Assembly (NCBI GenBank): GCA_029068555.1
Contig: JAIECJ010000231.1
Span: 1 to 64,000 of the forward strand
Source: Lachnospiraceae bacterium
GTDB taxonomy: Bacteria; Bacillota; Clostridia; Lachnospirales; Lachnospiraceae
Reading direction: 5' to 3'
DNA: 64,000 bases
Below the pieces are notes generated by a model. It made no database searches and was not told the DNA's origin. It saw only the letters and a program-made list of their open reading frames with translations. Shown here one piece after another: positions 1 to 9,000 of the stretch (position 1 is the stretch's first letter; each line of letters opens with the position of its first letter). The position numbers and the translations under genes were made by a program.

Positions 1-1
1 T

Positions 2-658
2 TGTGACTCCGGTTAAAGTGTACCTCATGGTGCTACGGGTCCTAATGGTCCAACAGGATCTGTTGTCTCGACAGGGGCAACGGGAGCAACGGGAGCGACG
101 GGAGCGACGGGAGCAACCGGACCAACAGGTGTTGCAGGCACAGGCGCAATTATTCCTTTTGCATCAGGGCTTCCAGTTTCTCTGACAACAATCGCTGGAG
201 GGCTTGCGGGACTTCCCGCATTTGTCGGATTCGGAAGCAGTGCGCAGGGTCTTACGCTGCTGGGGTCCACTATTGATATCACAAATGCCAGCGGAACACT
301 CTCGAACTTTGCCTTTCAGGTTCCGCGTGCAGGCGTCATTACCGCGTTTAGCGCATTTTTTAGCACAACAGTGGCACTTTCGCTAGTAGGTTCCACAGTC
401 GCGGTAAGAGCACAGATTTATCAGTCGGCAACGCCGAACAATGTATTTGCTCCGATTGCCGGAACACTGATCAACCTGACGCCGTCACTTACCGGAGTTA
501 TATCCATTGGAACGTTGTTAAACGGTGCACTCACCGGACTCAATATTCCGGTAACAGCACAGACACGGCTGATGCTGGTATTTTCGGCAACAGCAAGCGG
601 ACTGACGTTAATCAATACAGTCGCAGGATATGCAAGCGCCGGGCTGAGCATCAATTAA
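2..658 (+). pseudogene. Collagen-like protein with BclB-type C-terminal domain, 5' truncated and interrupted
   Basis: The frame reads Gly-X-Y triplets (GAT, GPN, GPT, then five GAT in a row, GPT, GVA) up to about position 142. A globular domain of about 170 residues follows, beginning [18 protein letters not shown] and ending YASAGLSIN. This matches the C-terminal domain of BclB-type exosporium/collagen-like surface proteins as I know the family; such proteins form trimeric filaments on spores or cells. The gene runs off the left edge. An in-frame TAA at 14-16 lies exactly in the Gly-X-Y register, and Gly positions at 2-4, 20-22 and 65-67 are Cys, Val and Val. No start codon follows the stop until GTG at 371. 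It is therefore a decayed gene, or one with consensus errors here. The family call is firm; the pseudogene status is less so because most of the gene lies outside the window. Confidence 0.7.
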
Positions 659-704
659 ATTCGCGATTGAATCCAGAAATTGCTTTTCATCTTGTTAATT
701 TGCA

Positions 705-739
705 GTCCCGCCCGTATAATGTGGTTATACGGGCGGGAC
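705..739. terminator. Perfect 15-bp hairpin between convergent genes
   Basis: Positions 705-719 and 725-739 are perfectly complementary around a 5-nt loop (TGTGG). The site lies between the end of the collagen-like gene and the end of the minus-strand XRE gene, where a shared bidirectional terminator is expected. Neither side has a T-tract, so termination is inferred from position and stem strength only. Confidence 0.4.
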
Positions 740-893
740 GAATTTGCGTCTGCGACCATTTTCGCATGATTTTGGCAGGGATGGGGATTTGATTTTACAA
801 ATGTATGCGCGGAAACACAGAAGAATTTTCCGTGCGCATTGCAAAAACAGCGGTAATTACTATGCGGAAAAATGCGGCGGGGCAAATTGTTTT

Positions 894-1529
894 TCACCGA
901 TTGGTGTCACTGCGGGACATGCAAGTCAGCAGCTTATTTTTCCTGACAACCGCGATATCAACCATGACACAAACCGCGATATATACGATCCAGTAAAGCA
1001 GTCTGGCAAAAAGCAGGGGAAAGGGGCGAATCATGCAGATGAGTCCGGCGGCGGCAGAAAAACAGCAGGCGAGCGGCACAGGCAGCAATAGCCATACATT
1101 TGACAGGATAAAATAATATGCTGCCTTTGCTTTGCCGATGCTGTCGATGAGCTGTCCAGTCAGAAAGACGCCTGTCCCAATCAGCATGAGAATGATTCCG
1201 ATTCCCGCCGCGTAAGCGGTTTGCCGTTCTACCCAGATGGCCAGGGCAGAAGCCAGCCCGATTGCATTGAGAATCGTTCCGGCTGTGGTGAACAGCGTGG
1301 CATGGATTCTGCGCCCTGACTCCTTTGTGGGTTCGATTCCCTTTAACAGGTAATCTGTTGTTGTCTCAAAATAATCACTTAGTAAAATAATTTTTACAAT
1401 ATCCGGCGTGCTCTGCTCGCTTTCCCACTTGGAAACCGCCTGTCTGGAAACGCCGATTTTGTCGGCGAGCTCCTCCTGTGAGATACCCTTGGCTTTTCTT
1501 AATGTCTGTATTCTGTCTCCGATATTCAT
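894..1529 (-). CDS. XRE-family transcriptional regulator with C-terminal membrane domain
   Basis: The protein has 211 residues. Residues 1-65 are a Cro/CI-type helix-turn-helix (IGDRIQTLRKAKGISQEELA, then GVSRQAVSKWESEQSTPD), a DNA-binding fold common in Firmicutes repressors. From about residue 85 on there are four hydrophobic segments, so the protein is probably a membrane-tethered regulator; the signal it senses cannot be told. The start at 1529 is chosen because AGGAGG lies 6 bases upstream of this ATG; an ATG 12 codons earlier has no such site. The gene converges on the collagen-like gene and stands alone on its strand. Direct repeats upstream (1650-1703) could be its operator. Confidence 0.85.
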   Translation of the reverse strand: MNIGDRIQTLRKAKGISQEELADKIGVSRQAVSKWESEQSTPDIVKIILLSDYFETTTDYLLKGIEPTKESGRRIHATLFTTAGTILNAIGLASALAIWVERQTAYAAGIGIILMLIGTGVFLTGQLIDSIGKAKAAYYFILSNVWLLLPVPLACCFSAAAGLICMIRPFPLLFARLLYWIVYIAVCVMVDIAVVRKNKLLTCMSRSDTNR

Positions 1530-1649
1530 GATGAAACCTCCTAGTTTTTTTATGCACAGCCCCATGCAAGAGATATACCGCCAAAGCGGCGAATGGGGCG
1601 CTCAGCGAGCAGGGAAGTTATCCCCTGCTTGATTTAATATTACCAGAAA

Positions 1650-1703
1650 TGGCGGTTGCATTGCTACCATTTACACAGTTCAGTCTGTCAACTGGCGGTT
1701 GCA
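1650..1703. promoter_or_regulatory. Paired 11-bp direct repeats upstream of the XRE gene
   Basis: TGGCGGTTGCA occurs at 1650-1660 and again at 1693-1703, 43 bp apart start to start (about four helical turns), 120-175 bp upstream of the regulator start. Spacing and position would suit an operator. No promoter boxes could be assigned with confidence, so this is a weak call. Confidence 0.25.
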
Positions 1704-1783
1704 GTCTCGGAATTTTAGGATTGGTAGAAAAATAACTGATGCAGATCGCGCAGGATAATTCTTTGCGGGTGTGTCAAAAAATC

Positions 1784-1817
1784 GTTACTGTTCACACCTA
1801 TGCCAAAGTAGTGGGAA
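1784..1817 (+). repeat. Partial copy of the 143-bp element end
   Basis: This stretch (GTTAC-TGTTCACACC-TATGCCAAAGTAGTGGGAA) matches the left end and adjoining bases of the miniature element at 12447-12589 with a few substitutions. The matching opposite end is not recognisable, so this is a degenerate remnant. As at 12.4 kb, it lies next to a copy of the 188-bp element. Confidence 0.5.
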
Positions 1818-1889
1818 AAATCGGATGGAGTACGAGCGTACAGATGTTTTTGCTTGTTAATTTCGCGTACTTCCCATATAATAGGCTTA

Positions 1890-2030
1890 TGGGAGGCTGG
1901 CCAAATAAAGGAGGCGTAGGGGTTAAAGGCATAATGGGCGATGCCTTACGGTGACTGAATTTGGTGCAAATATCACGCAAAGTGGTGAATACGACACTTT
2001 GGCGTCGTTATACAGGTGGCAGGATTGAGA
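1890..2030 (-). repeat. Degenerate inverted copy of the 188-bp repeat element
   Basis: Read on the minus strand, this region follows the interior of the 188-bp element seen at 12660-12847 and 54764-54951. Shared stretches include GGAGGCGTAGGGGT, AAAGGCATAA, ATGCCTTACG, GACTGAATTTGG and CAAATATCACGCAAAGTGG. It lacks both terminal inverted repeats and carries an extra block of about 20 bases near 1988-2008. With the preceding repeat it fills most of the 536-bp gene-free stretch 1530-2065; the rest holds nothing else I can identify. Confidence 0.65.
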
Positions 2031-2065
2031 ATAAGTTCTGCATTATGATTTAAGAGGTGGACGAT

Positions 2066-3181
2066 ATGGAATTGAAATGGAAAACCTGCCTGCGGGCGGG
2101 GGTTACAGTAGTGCTGCTATTTTTGGTGATACATTACTGGGCTGCTTTTACAGGTGTGGCGGGTCTGGCATTTGGTGCGGCGAAGCCGCTGTTTTGGGGC
2201 TGTGCCATCGCGTATGTTGTCAATATTCCGATGAATTTTCTGGAGCGCCATGTGAAACCAAAGTGCAAAAAGGAGGCTGCAAAGAAACTGTGCCGTCCGA
2301 TTTGCATGGTGCTTGCGTTTCTGTGCATTTTTCTAATTGCAGTGCTGATTGTGCAGATGATTGTGCCGGAGCTGATTGGCTGTCTGCAAATCCTGCTGGA
2401 AGAATTGCCCGGCGTACTGGACACGATTGCGGTATGGATGGAGGACAACCTGCAGATCAGTACACTGCTGGCGGGCGAGAGCAGTCTGTTTCAGGGTAGT
2501 GAGACGGACTGGCAGGAGACATTTACAAAAGTCATTAACATCCTGCTCAACGGTCTTGGCGGTGTGATGGGCGCCGCCACGAGCATTATCTCCTCCGTAT
2601 TTTCGACGGTCGTTACCCTGATGGTCGGTCTGGTCTTTGCCATCTATCTGCTGATTGGAAAGGAAAAGCTGGGCGGGCAGTTTCGCCGGCTGTTTGTGCG
2701 GTATCTGCCGGAGAAGGTAACGAAAAAGTTTTATTATGTTGTGGATATCCTGAACCAGTCGTTTCACAGCTTTATCGTGGGGCAGTGTACGGAGGCAGTG
2801 ATTCTCGGACTGCTCTGCATGGGCGGCATGCTGCTGCTGAGACTGCCGTACGCTGCGATGATTGGTTGTCTGGTAGGCTTTACGGCGCTGATTCCGATTG
2901 CCGGCGCCTATATCGGTGCGATTGTCGGTGCATTTATGATTTTCACGATTTCTCCCGTGAAAGCGGTTATATTTATTGTGTTTCTGGTGGCTTTGCAGCA
3001 GCTGGAAGGCAATCTGATTTATCCGCGCGTGGTCGGATCATCCATCGGTCTGCCGGGGGTGTGGGTGCTCGCCGCCGTGACCGTCGGCGGCGGTGTGATA
3101 GGTGTAGGCGGTATGCTGCTGGGCGTTCCGCTGGCGGCGGCTGTGTATCAGCTTTTGAAAAACGAGATGAATGCGTCATAG
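2066..3181 (+). CDS. AI-2E family transporter (membrane permease)
   Basis: The protein has 371 residues with about eight membrane segments and a large mid-region soluble loop (residues about 90-175), the layout of the AI-2E/PerM exporter family (PF01594). Typical family stretches are visible: the N-terminal pair of helices ending AYVVNIPMNFLER, the VGLVFAIYLL helix, and the C-terminal FTALIPIAGAYIGAIVG and LEGNLIYPRVVG segments. Family members include the Escherichia coli AI-2 exporter TqsA and Na+/H+ antiporter-like proteins, so the substrate is unknown. The start at ATG 2066 is preferred because AGAGGTGG lies 5 bases upstream; a GTG at 2057 would place that site inside the gene. It is a single-gene unit followed by a convergent lipoprotein gene. 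Confidence 0.88.
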   Translation: MELKWKTCLRAGVTVVLLFLVIHYWAAFTGVAGLAFGAAKPLFWGCAIAYVVNIPMNFLERHVKPKCKKEAAKKLCRPICMVLAFLCIFLIAVLIVQMIVPELIGCLQILLEELPGVLDTIAVWMEDNLQISTLLAGESSLFQGSETDWQETFTKVINILLNGLGGVMGAATSIISSVFSTVVTLMVGLVFAIYLLIGKEKLGGQFRRLFVRYLPEKVTKKFYYVVDILNQSFHSFIVGQCTEAVILGLLCMGGMLLLRLPYAAMIGCLVGFTALIPIAGAYIGAIVGAFMIFTISPVKAVIFIVFLVALQQLEGNLIYPRVVGSSIGLPGVWVLAAVTVGGGVIGVGGMLLGVPLAAAVYQLLKNEMNAS

Positions 3182-3237
3182 AACCGCAGATGTAAAACGC
3201 ATTGTAAAGTTGTAAATAAGGAAAGCATTGAATAAAG

Positions 3238-4269
3238 TCAATTCAAAACAAACTGCGCATAGACGGTATATTTGTCATAATCCCCAGGGGCTCTGAAATC
3301 CAGTATTTCCTTTTTTATTCTGTAAATGCCGGGGGAAAGTACGCCATACAGCCATTCCCAGTCAAGTTCCTGTTCAGTGGAATCACGATTGGGAATGTTG
3401 AAGGCTGTTTCGTGAAATCCATAATCGCCATTTACAACGACAGGGACTTCTTCCCACGTATTGTTTTTCTGAACTTCAAGTACAAAGGCAGAACCATATT
3501 CCAGTTCACCGGTTGGCGCTTTTTCGTCATACTGGTGAAACACCAAGGTTGCACCAGATGGGGAAATCTTTTTTAATTCAAAATGTAATCCGATTTTGTC
3601 AGCCTCGGATTCAGGGGCGTAGATACATGCACCGCCTTCTTTTATGGAGGTGTCATAAGACAGTGTGTCCAGAATATCCATCACTTGTCCGCCGTAAGAT
3701 TCCCACCAGCTTTCCACATCATATGTAAGAGCGACAATGCCGGAATAAGCGTCACGAAAAGAAATAAAATCCCAGTATGCATGATTGTCATAGATGCCGA
3801 CAACGGCTGAATTTCCAGCGATGGCCGCTGTCTCCTCAGAAAGCCCTGTCCCGCAGACGCCAAAGGAGTCGATGTAGGAAAGTTCAATATGGCCGTCTGC
3901 CGCGTCTTCTGGATAAAAGCGGATGCCGTATAGTCCATGCAGCTGGCTGTCGCTGTCCATGGGGCAGGTTTCGTAGTGCCAGCCAGCAGGGATGGACAGG
4001 GAGAGCTTCCCGTAGGGACCGCCTTGCTCGACCGCTTTATATTCGGTTTGGAGCGGGAGGCTGCAAATTGCGGTTTGACTTGTGGTTTCATGCTCCTCTG
4101 CGAGCGTATTTTTATCTTCGTCTGAGCGGCTGGATAGGACGGTTTCCCCGGCATAGGGGCTTGTGCCATTCGTAGACGGATTGGGTGATACAATATTTGC
4201 GCAGCCGCTTAACAGCAGGCTGACGGACAGACTAGAGAATAGATACAGCATTATAATATGTTTTTTCAT
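3238..4269 (-). CDS. Predicted secreted lipoprotein of unknown function
   Basis: The protein has 343 residues. Residues 1-23 form a lipoprotein signal peptide (MKKHIIMLYLFSSLSVSLLLSGC) with lipobox LLSGC, so it should be anchored to the outer face of the membrane through Cys23. A short Ser/Asn/Thr-rich spacer follows. The mature part has a region like the ligand-binding folds of small extracytoplasmic proteins (GKLSLSIPAGWHYE) and a C-terminal half with the wording of an immunoglobulin-like domain (GAALVFHQYD-type strand, LSPGIYRIKKEI) that recalls the bacterial Ig-like domain of BlaR/secreted lipoproteins. I do not recognise a named family. The start is set by AAAGGAG 9 bases upstream of ATG 4269. 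Confidence 0.75.
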   Translation of the reverse strand: MKKHIIMLYLFSSLSVSLLLSGCANIVSPNPSTNGTSPYAGETVLSSRSDEDKNTLAEEHETTSQTAICSLPLQTEYKAVEQGGPYGKLSLSIPAGWHYETCPMDSDSQLHGLYGIRFYPEDAADGHIELSYIDSFGVCGTGLSEETAAIAGNSAVVGIYDNHAYWDFISFRDAYSGIVALTYDVESWWESYGGQVMDILDTLSYDTSIKEGGACIYAPESEADKIGLHFELKKISPSGATLVFHQYDEKAPTGELEYGSAFVLEVQKNNTWEEVPVVVNGDYGFHETAFNIPNRDSTEQELDWEWLYGVLSPGIYRIKKEILDFRAPGDYDKYTVYAQFVLN

Positions 4270-4397
4270 GTGAAGCAACTCCTTTCTGTTACGGGCATTT
4301 ATGAAACAGCGGGTAAACTATAAAATAAACGCAGCAGTGCCTGTATCATTTATAGAGGGAAAAAACGCTGGGAGGTTGCATATAAACAGAAAATTAA

Positions 4398-4447
4398 CAG
4401 AAAGCATTTTTCAAACACGCTCTAGAGCGTGTTTGAAAATCATTCCT
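4398..4447. repeat. Joined right and left ends of the 188-bp element; 32-bp perfect palindrome
   Basis: Bases 4398-4425 equal the right end of the 188-bp element (CAGAAAGCATTTTTCAAAC on through CTAG), and 4422-4447 equal its left end (CTAG on through TTTGAAAATCATTCCT). The two ends share one CTAG and lack any interior. The join makes a perfect palindrome at 4408-4439. In RNA it would form a 16-bp stem with no loop, or an effective cruciform. It lies in the gap between the divergent lipoprotein gene and the gene at 4546. Confidence 0.8.
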
Positions 4448-4545
4448 ATATTATTAATTAATAATACATAGGTGAAATAAGCGGCAAATGGATGTTAGAT
4501 TCACCCATTTTGGTGATGACAGTCCTGTATGAAAGGAGGATAAAG

Positions 4546-5613
4546 ATGTTTGCACAGAAGATGGAAAAAAAGACGGCTGGCGCAGAAAACAGAGCTATAT
4601 TGAGGAAAATGAAAAAAAGCAATGTGCCACAGCTGCCATGGCTGGGTGACCAGATGGCAGAGAGGCAGAAATACATATGGAATAATGACAGGAAGAATGA
4701 CAGCACGGAACATATATGGAACAGCACAGGGGTTATCCAGAGAAGTGTGGTGAGATTTAAACCAAATGAGATAAAGGAAAAAGGGGAGCAAGAGTTTGAG
4801 GAGAAAGCGGGGGTGCTGGACAGTTATGTGCAGACGGCTTATAATGAACTTTTAGCGGGCAATTTTGCCGGCGCATCGGATAATTATATAAAAACCTATA
4901 TCATACGGAAAAGAAATTATGAGAATGGGAGTGGGAATGGGAAGAGTACTATCCATCCATCCACAGCGGCTGGGTATGTGATAGAAAATAAGGTAAGCAA
5001 CAGGATAAAGAATCTTCCAGGACTGACATTACAGAATACAGGTATATTAGAAGGAACCCGCCCGGATATCGTACTGGACAGTGAATCTACCCCTGGTAAA
5101 AAGGCACTGATGGATATAACTGCAAGCAAAAGTGTAGGGCATATTCTTTTGAAAAAGGGAAACTGGCTGAATCACAATAATATTATTTACGTGGCAGAGC
5201 TGGTATATCCGAGCATTGACTTTGAAACCATGGCTCCGATTACGCTGACAGATGAACAGGAAGAACAAATCAGGCAGCATGCTATGTTAAGACAAGAAGA
5301 GTTGCAGGAGCGTCAGGACTGGTACCGTGACAATCTGGTGGAAAATCAGTCCAGAATATGCCATGCACTAAATGGTTTCTATATAAGCGCCAAGAATGCA
5401 ACGTTTCGCCAGCTAAATACCATAAGGTCTAATTTTATGATATTTGGCATTACAATTTCTTTTGAAGGTGAGGACAAAATAATACGTGCTACGGATATAA
5501 GCAGTAATATAGTATGGGATAACTACTCTCCATTTAACATGAATAGGATGGCGAAACAAATAATAGATGGAATCGAGAGAGGGGATCTGGTACAAAAGGC
5601 AGCTCTTAGATAA
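4546..5613 (+). CDS. Unrecognised protein with a possible nuclease/toxin-like core
   Basis: The protein has 355 residues, is hydrophilic, and has no signal peptide or membrane segment. The start follows AAAGGAGGATAAAG directly. Residues about 1-75 are Lys/Arg/Asn-rich and end in VIQRSVVRFKP, a VxQR-type wording I associate with leader parts of polymorphic-toxin or extracellular-contractile-injection cargo proteins. Residues about 168-206 read TRPDIVLD, then ALMDITASKS, then GHILLKKGNW. The spacing of Asp, Asp and Lys resembles a PD-(D/E)xK-type or related nuclease-like toxin core, but this is inference. No immunity gene is obvious next to it; the following 200 bp hold only an acetyltransferase fragment. 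Function remains open. Confidence 0.65.
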   Translation: MFAQKMEKKTAGAENRAILRKMKKSNVPQLPWLGDQMAERQKYIWNNDRKNDSTEHIWNSTGVIQRSVVRFKPNEIKEKGEQEFEEKAGVLDSYVQTAYNELLAGNFAGASDNYIKTYIIRKRNYENGSGNGKSTIHPSTAAGYVIENKVSNRIKNLPGLTLQNTGILEGTRPDIVLDSESTPGKKALMDITASKSVGHILLKKGNWLNHNNIIYVAELVYPSIDFETMAPITLTDEQEEQIRQHAMLRQEELQERQDWYRDNLVENQSRICHALNGFYISAKNATFRQLNTIRSNFMIFGITISFEGEDKIIRATDISSNIVWDNYSPFNMNRMAKQIIDGIERGDLVQKAALR

Positions 5614-5633
5614 AAAGAAATTTTGTTATTACA

Positions 5634-5819
5634 GTGGATTGTTATAGGGTATCCGATGACGGACAGACGCCAATAGAAGCCAGATGCAATGAGACAAACC
5701 AAGCTTCCCTGAAGCTGCTTGAAAAATCAGGCTTTCAGGTTGATGCAAGGCTGCGTGGCAGGAGAGTAGATCTGCTGACTGGTGAAAGAGATGATTTAAT
5801 CATCACCTCAATTGCATAA
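5634..5819 (+). pseudogene. GNAT acetyltransferase C-terminal fragment
   Basis: The 60-residue reading frame matches only the last third of a GNAT N-acetyltransferase: EARCNETNQASLKLLEKSGF is the typical helix and strand around the acetyl-CoA site, followed by an Arg-rich tail. The N-terminal two thirds, including the main acetyl-CoA-binding motif, are missing, and no good ribosome binding site precedes the first GTG. It is therefore a gene remnant, probably left by a deletion or by replacement with the upstream gene. Confidence 0.7.
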
Positions 5820-5899
5820 GATGAGTTTGTGGTACACAGTCTACATGATTAAGGAAAAGTATATGAAATGCAATTAGATTTTTATTAAAATAATGTGAA

Positions 5900-5928
5900 T
5901 TTACTGGAAAAAAAAGCTGAAATATTAT
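5900..5928 (+). promoter_or_regulatory. Candidate sigma-A promoter of the giant surface protein
   Basis: TTTACT at 5900-5905 and TATTAT at 5923-5928 are separated by 17 bases and match the sigma-A boxes at 4 of 6 and 5 of 6 positions. This would give an untranslated leader of about 100 bases before the start at 6038. The assignment is by eye only. Confidence 0.4.
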
Positions 5929-6037
5929 AGAATAGACAAGACAAAGTTTGTTTTACATAAAATATGAACTTCGGAGAAGAGAGTCGGAAACTGTTGGAAA
6001 AATGGTTTCCTATGTTAAGTGTAAAGAGGAGGAAAAA

Positions 6038-9000
6038 ATGCAGTACAGAGGAGCGAAACGAATCAGACGGATTGCCGCCGCAGTTCTTTCGGCGGCTTTG
6101 CTTATAACAGAATTGCCGCAGCCTGGAACTGTCTATGCGGCACAGACACAAGATACTGAAACAAGCAGCGTGCAGACAGAAACGGCGGAAGGGCAAAACG
6201 CACAGGATGAATCGGAGGAGTCGTCGCAAGCGGAGCAGGCGGGCGAACCGCAGGAGGAGACAGCAGATACAGAATCGTCCAGTGCGGAGATGCCGGCTGC
6301 CGGGACATCAAATACGGAACCGTCCAGTCCGGAAGTGCCAGATACCGAACCATCAGATCCGGAAGTGCCGGACACAGAATCATCAAGTACCGAATCGTCA
6401 TCTACAGAGACTCCGGCCACAGAGCCATCGGAGACAGAGTCGGTAAATAATACAACAGAGCAGGAAACCGAGACCGAGACAATAGCGGATGAGGAGACAG
6501 AAACGACCACAGACGAGCTGCCAGAGCAGGAAACCGAGACGGAGACAGAAACGACAGAGGAGCAGACGGAAAGTTTGGAGATAAAGGTGCCGGATGTAGA
6601 TACATCCGTGTATACATACAGCGGAGAATCAGGCCGCACATCGGCATACGCCCAAACACGTGCGGTGACATACAAATCTGTGGCAGAGTTAAAGCCGGAA
6701 GCGGACGGAAGTTACAAAATCAAGAGCAGGGACGAATTTATTACATTTCTTTCAAACCCTTCTGCGTATGCATCTGATGTAATCAATCTTGATTGCGACA
6801 TTGACATGAAAGGGGAGACAGCGCTGTTTAATGCGTCCTTTAGCGGTGTATTTAACGGTAACGGACATTCCATCAACAATGTTAAGATACAGACAGGATT
6901 GTTTCGCAGCATCAACAGGGATGCAGAAGTCAAAAATCTACACATCAGCAATGTAGTATCGGATGGAGTAAGCGGTGTGGTTACAGCAGAGAACAGCGGT
7001 ACCATATCATACTGTGTCGTGACAGGTAATCTGACGGCATCCGACAGCGTGGATAAGCTTGCTGGTATTGTGGGAATGAATATGGGAACGGTTGAGAACT
7101 GCGTGTTCTCAGGCGAAATCACGGCAAATGATTCCTACAGCGGGAATGTAGGCGCCATTGTAGGCTTAAATAGTTCAGGAACGGTTCGGAACTGTTATGG
7201 AATCGGTAAGATTGCCGTTTCCATGGGAAATGTCGGCGGAATCGCAGGCAGAAATGATAATGTCATTGAAAACTGCGCAAATTATATGGAAGTTTCCTCA
7301 AAAGCGGCATCGGGCGGTATTAGCGGCGAGAATGCCGGTACAGTGTCAGGCTGTGACAATTATGGGGCGGTTACATGCAGGCAGAGCGGTACTGGTCAGA
7401 CAGGCGGAATCGTTGCGAAAAACACAGCTTCCGGAAAGATTGAAAACTGCTATAACCATGGCAGTGTGAGCAGCTCTGTAAATAATGTCGGCGGAATCGC
7501 AGGCACCACGGCAGGAACCATCAGCAAGTGCGGAAACTATGCAGGGATTACAGGTATTGCAAACATTGGCGGAATTGCAGGACAAAATATTGGTACGAAA
7601 AACACGGACGGCAGCGCGAAAAGCGTGATAACCGGATGTTTTAACAAAGGCTCTGTGACAGGAAAGGAAGGCACAAATGCACAGGGCGTCGGCGGTATTC
7701 TCGGAAGCAGTGAGTACAAATCGGACAGTGTACCATATGCTGTCAGTATCGAAAACTGCTACAACACAGGGAGCATTACGCCGGACACCACAGTCGGCTA
7801 TGCGGGCGGAATTGTGGGAATCCTCAAGTGCGGCGCTGTCTCAAATGCATATAACACAGCAAATATACTCAATGTGACCTGCTCGGGAATGATAGCAGGC
7901 TTTCTCGGAGAGGCAGGCGTGGCAGACTGTGCGAATGTTTATTATCTCGAGGGCGGAATTGAAAGAATTGCCTGCCGTGCGGATGAAATTGTAGTGGATG
8001 CCAGTGCGAAAAAGACGGAGCAGGAACTAAAGGAGCTTGCAGGCACGCTTGGAGGCGGCTTTGAAAGTGACGGCGGCAGCGTCAACGGCGGCTATCCGAT
8101 TGTTGCAGGACAGGGCGCGGAGCAGAGAAGCTATCCCGTAGTGTATGAATTAAATGGCGGGTGTCTGGATAAATATTTTCATCTGGTACGTTCAGGGGAT
8201 AGTGTAGGCGCAGCGCCGGCTGACCCTGTAAGAAAGCACGCGGACTTTAAAGGCTGGTTTAGCGATGCGGCGTGTACTTCGGCATATGGATTTACAGCTC
8301 CTGTGGATAAGCCTACGATGGTGTATGCGAAGTGGGATACCTATGTGGCGGTGGAGCGTATTGAGGCTGCCATGAAAAATATCACGCTTCAGATAGAGGA
8401 GGAGCAGAAAATTGCTGTGTCGATCTATCCGGAGAATGCGGAAAATGCAGCCCTGATTTGGAAATCGGAAAATACTTCCATCGCAGATGTAGGGCAGGAT
8501 GGTACAGTTAAGGCAGTCGGCACAGGTACCACTTATGTTACCGTTTCGGTGGCAGATGACGAGACGATATCAGCCCGGATACAGGTCAATGTCACGGCGG
8601 ATGAGATTTTTGTGCGCCGGGTAGATACCAATGAGTTGATATCTGCACCCACAACAGGTATATCATCCGGTTTTGCTGTCAATGATGAGATTGTTGTGGA
8701 GGTGAAGTACGGAAAAGGCATCAGTGCCAACCGGAAGATTCAGTGGACGACCAGCAATGCAAAAGTATTTAAGTTTAAGGAGCTGGAACCAGCGGACAGA
8801 GACCGTGTGACGCTTGTCGGAGTGGGGACGGGAACCGCGAAGCTGACCATTGTGATATCCGAGGGGGATAAGTATTATGAGGCTGTAATCTGCAATATTG
8901 CAGTTGCGCCGCAGGCATCCTCCATCACGATCAAGATGGGAAATGAGGAGGCATCCGGAAATATTACATACGATTTGTATACGAAGAAGTTTATCGCCGC

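Noticed and set aside
1530-2065. A short protein at 1739-1954 in the gap before the AI-2E-type gene
   Set aside because: It spans two degenerate repeat elements, lacks a ribosome binding site and has no protein-like family wording.
6170-6600. Regular repeat DNA that could suggest a CRISPR or tandem array
   Set aside because: The repetition follows from Thr/Glu/Ser/Pro codons of the linker in the giant surface protein; there are no constant repeats with unique spacers.
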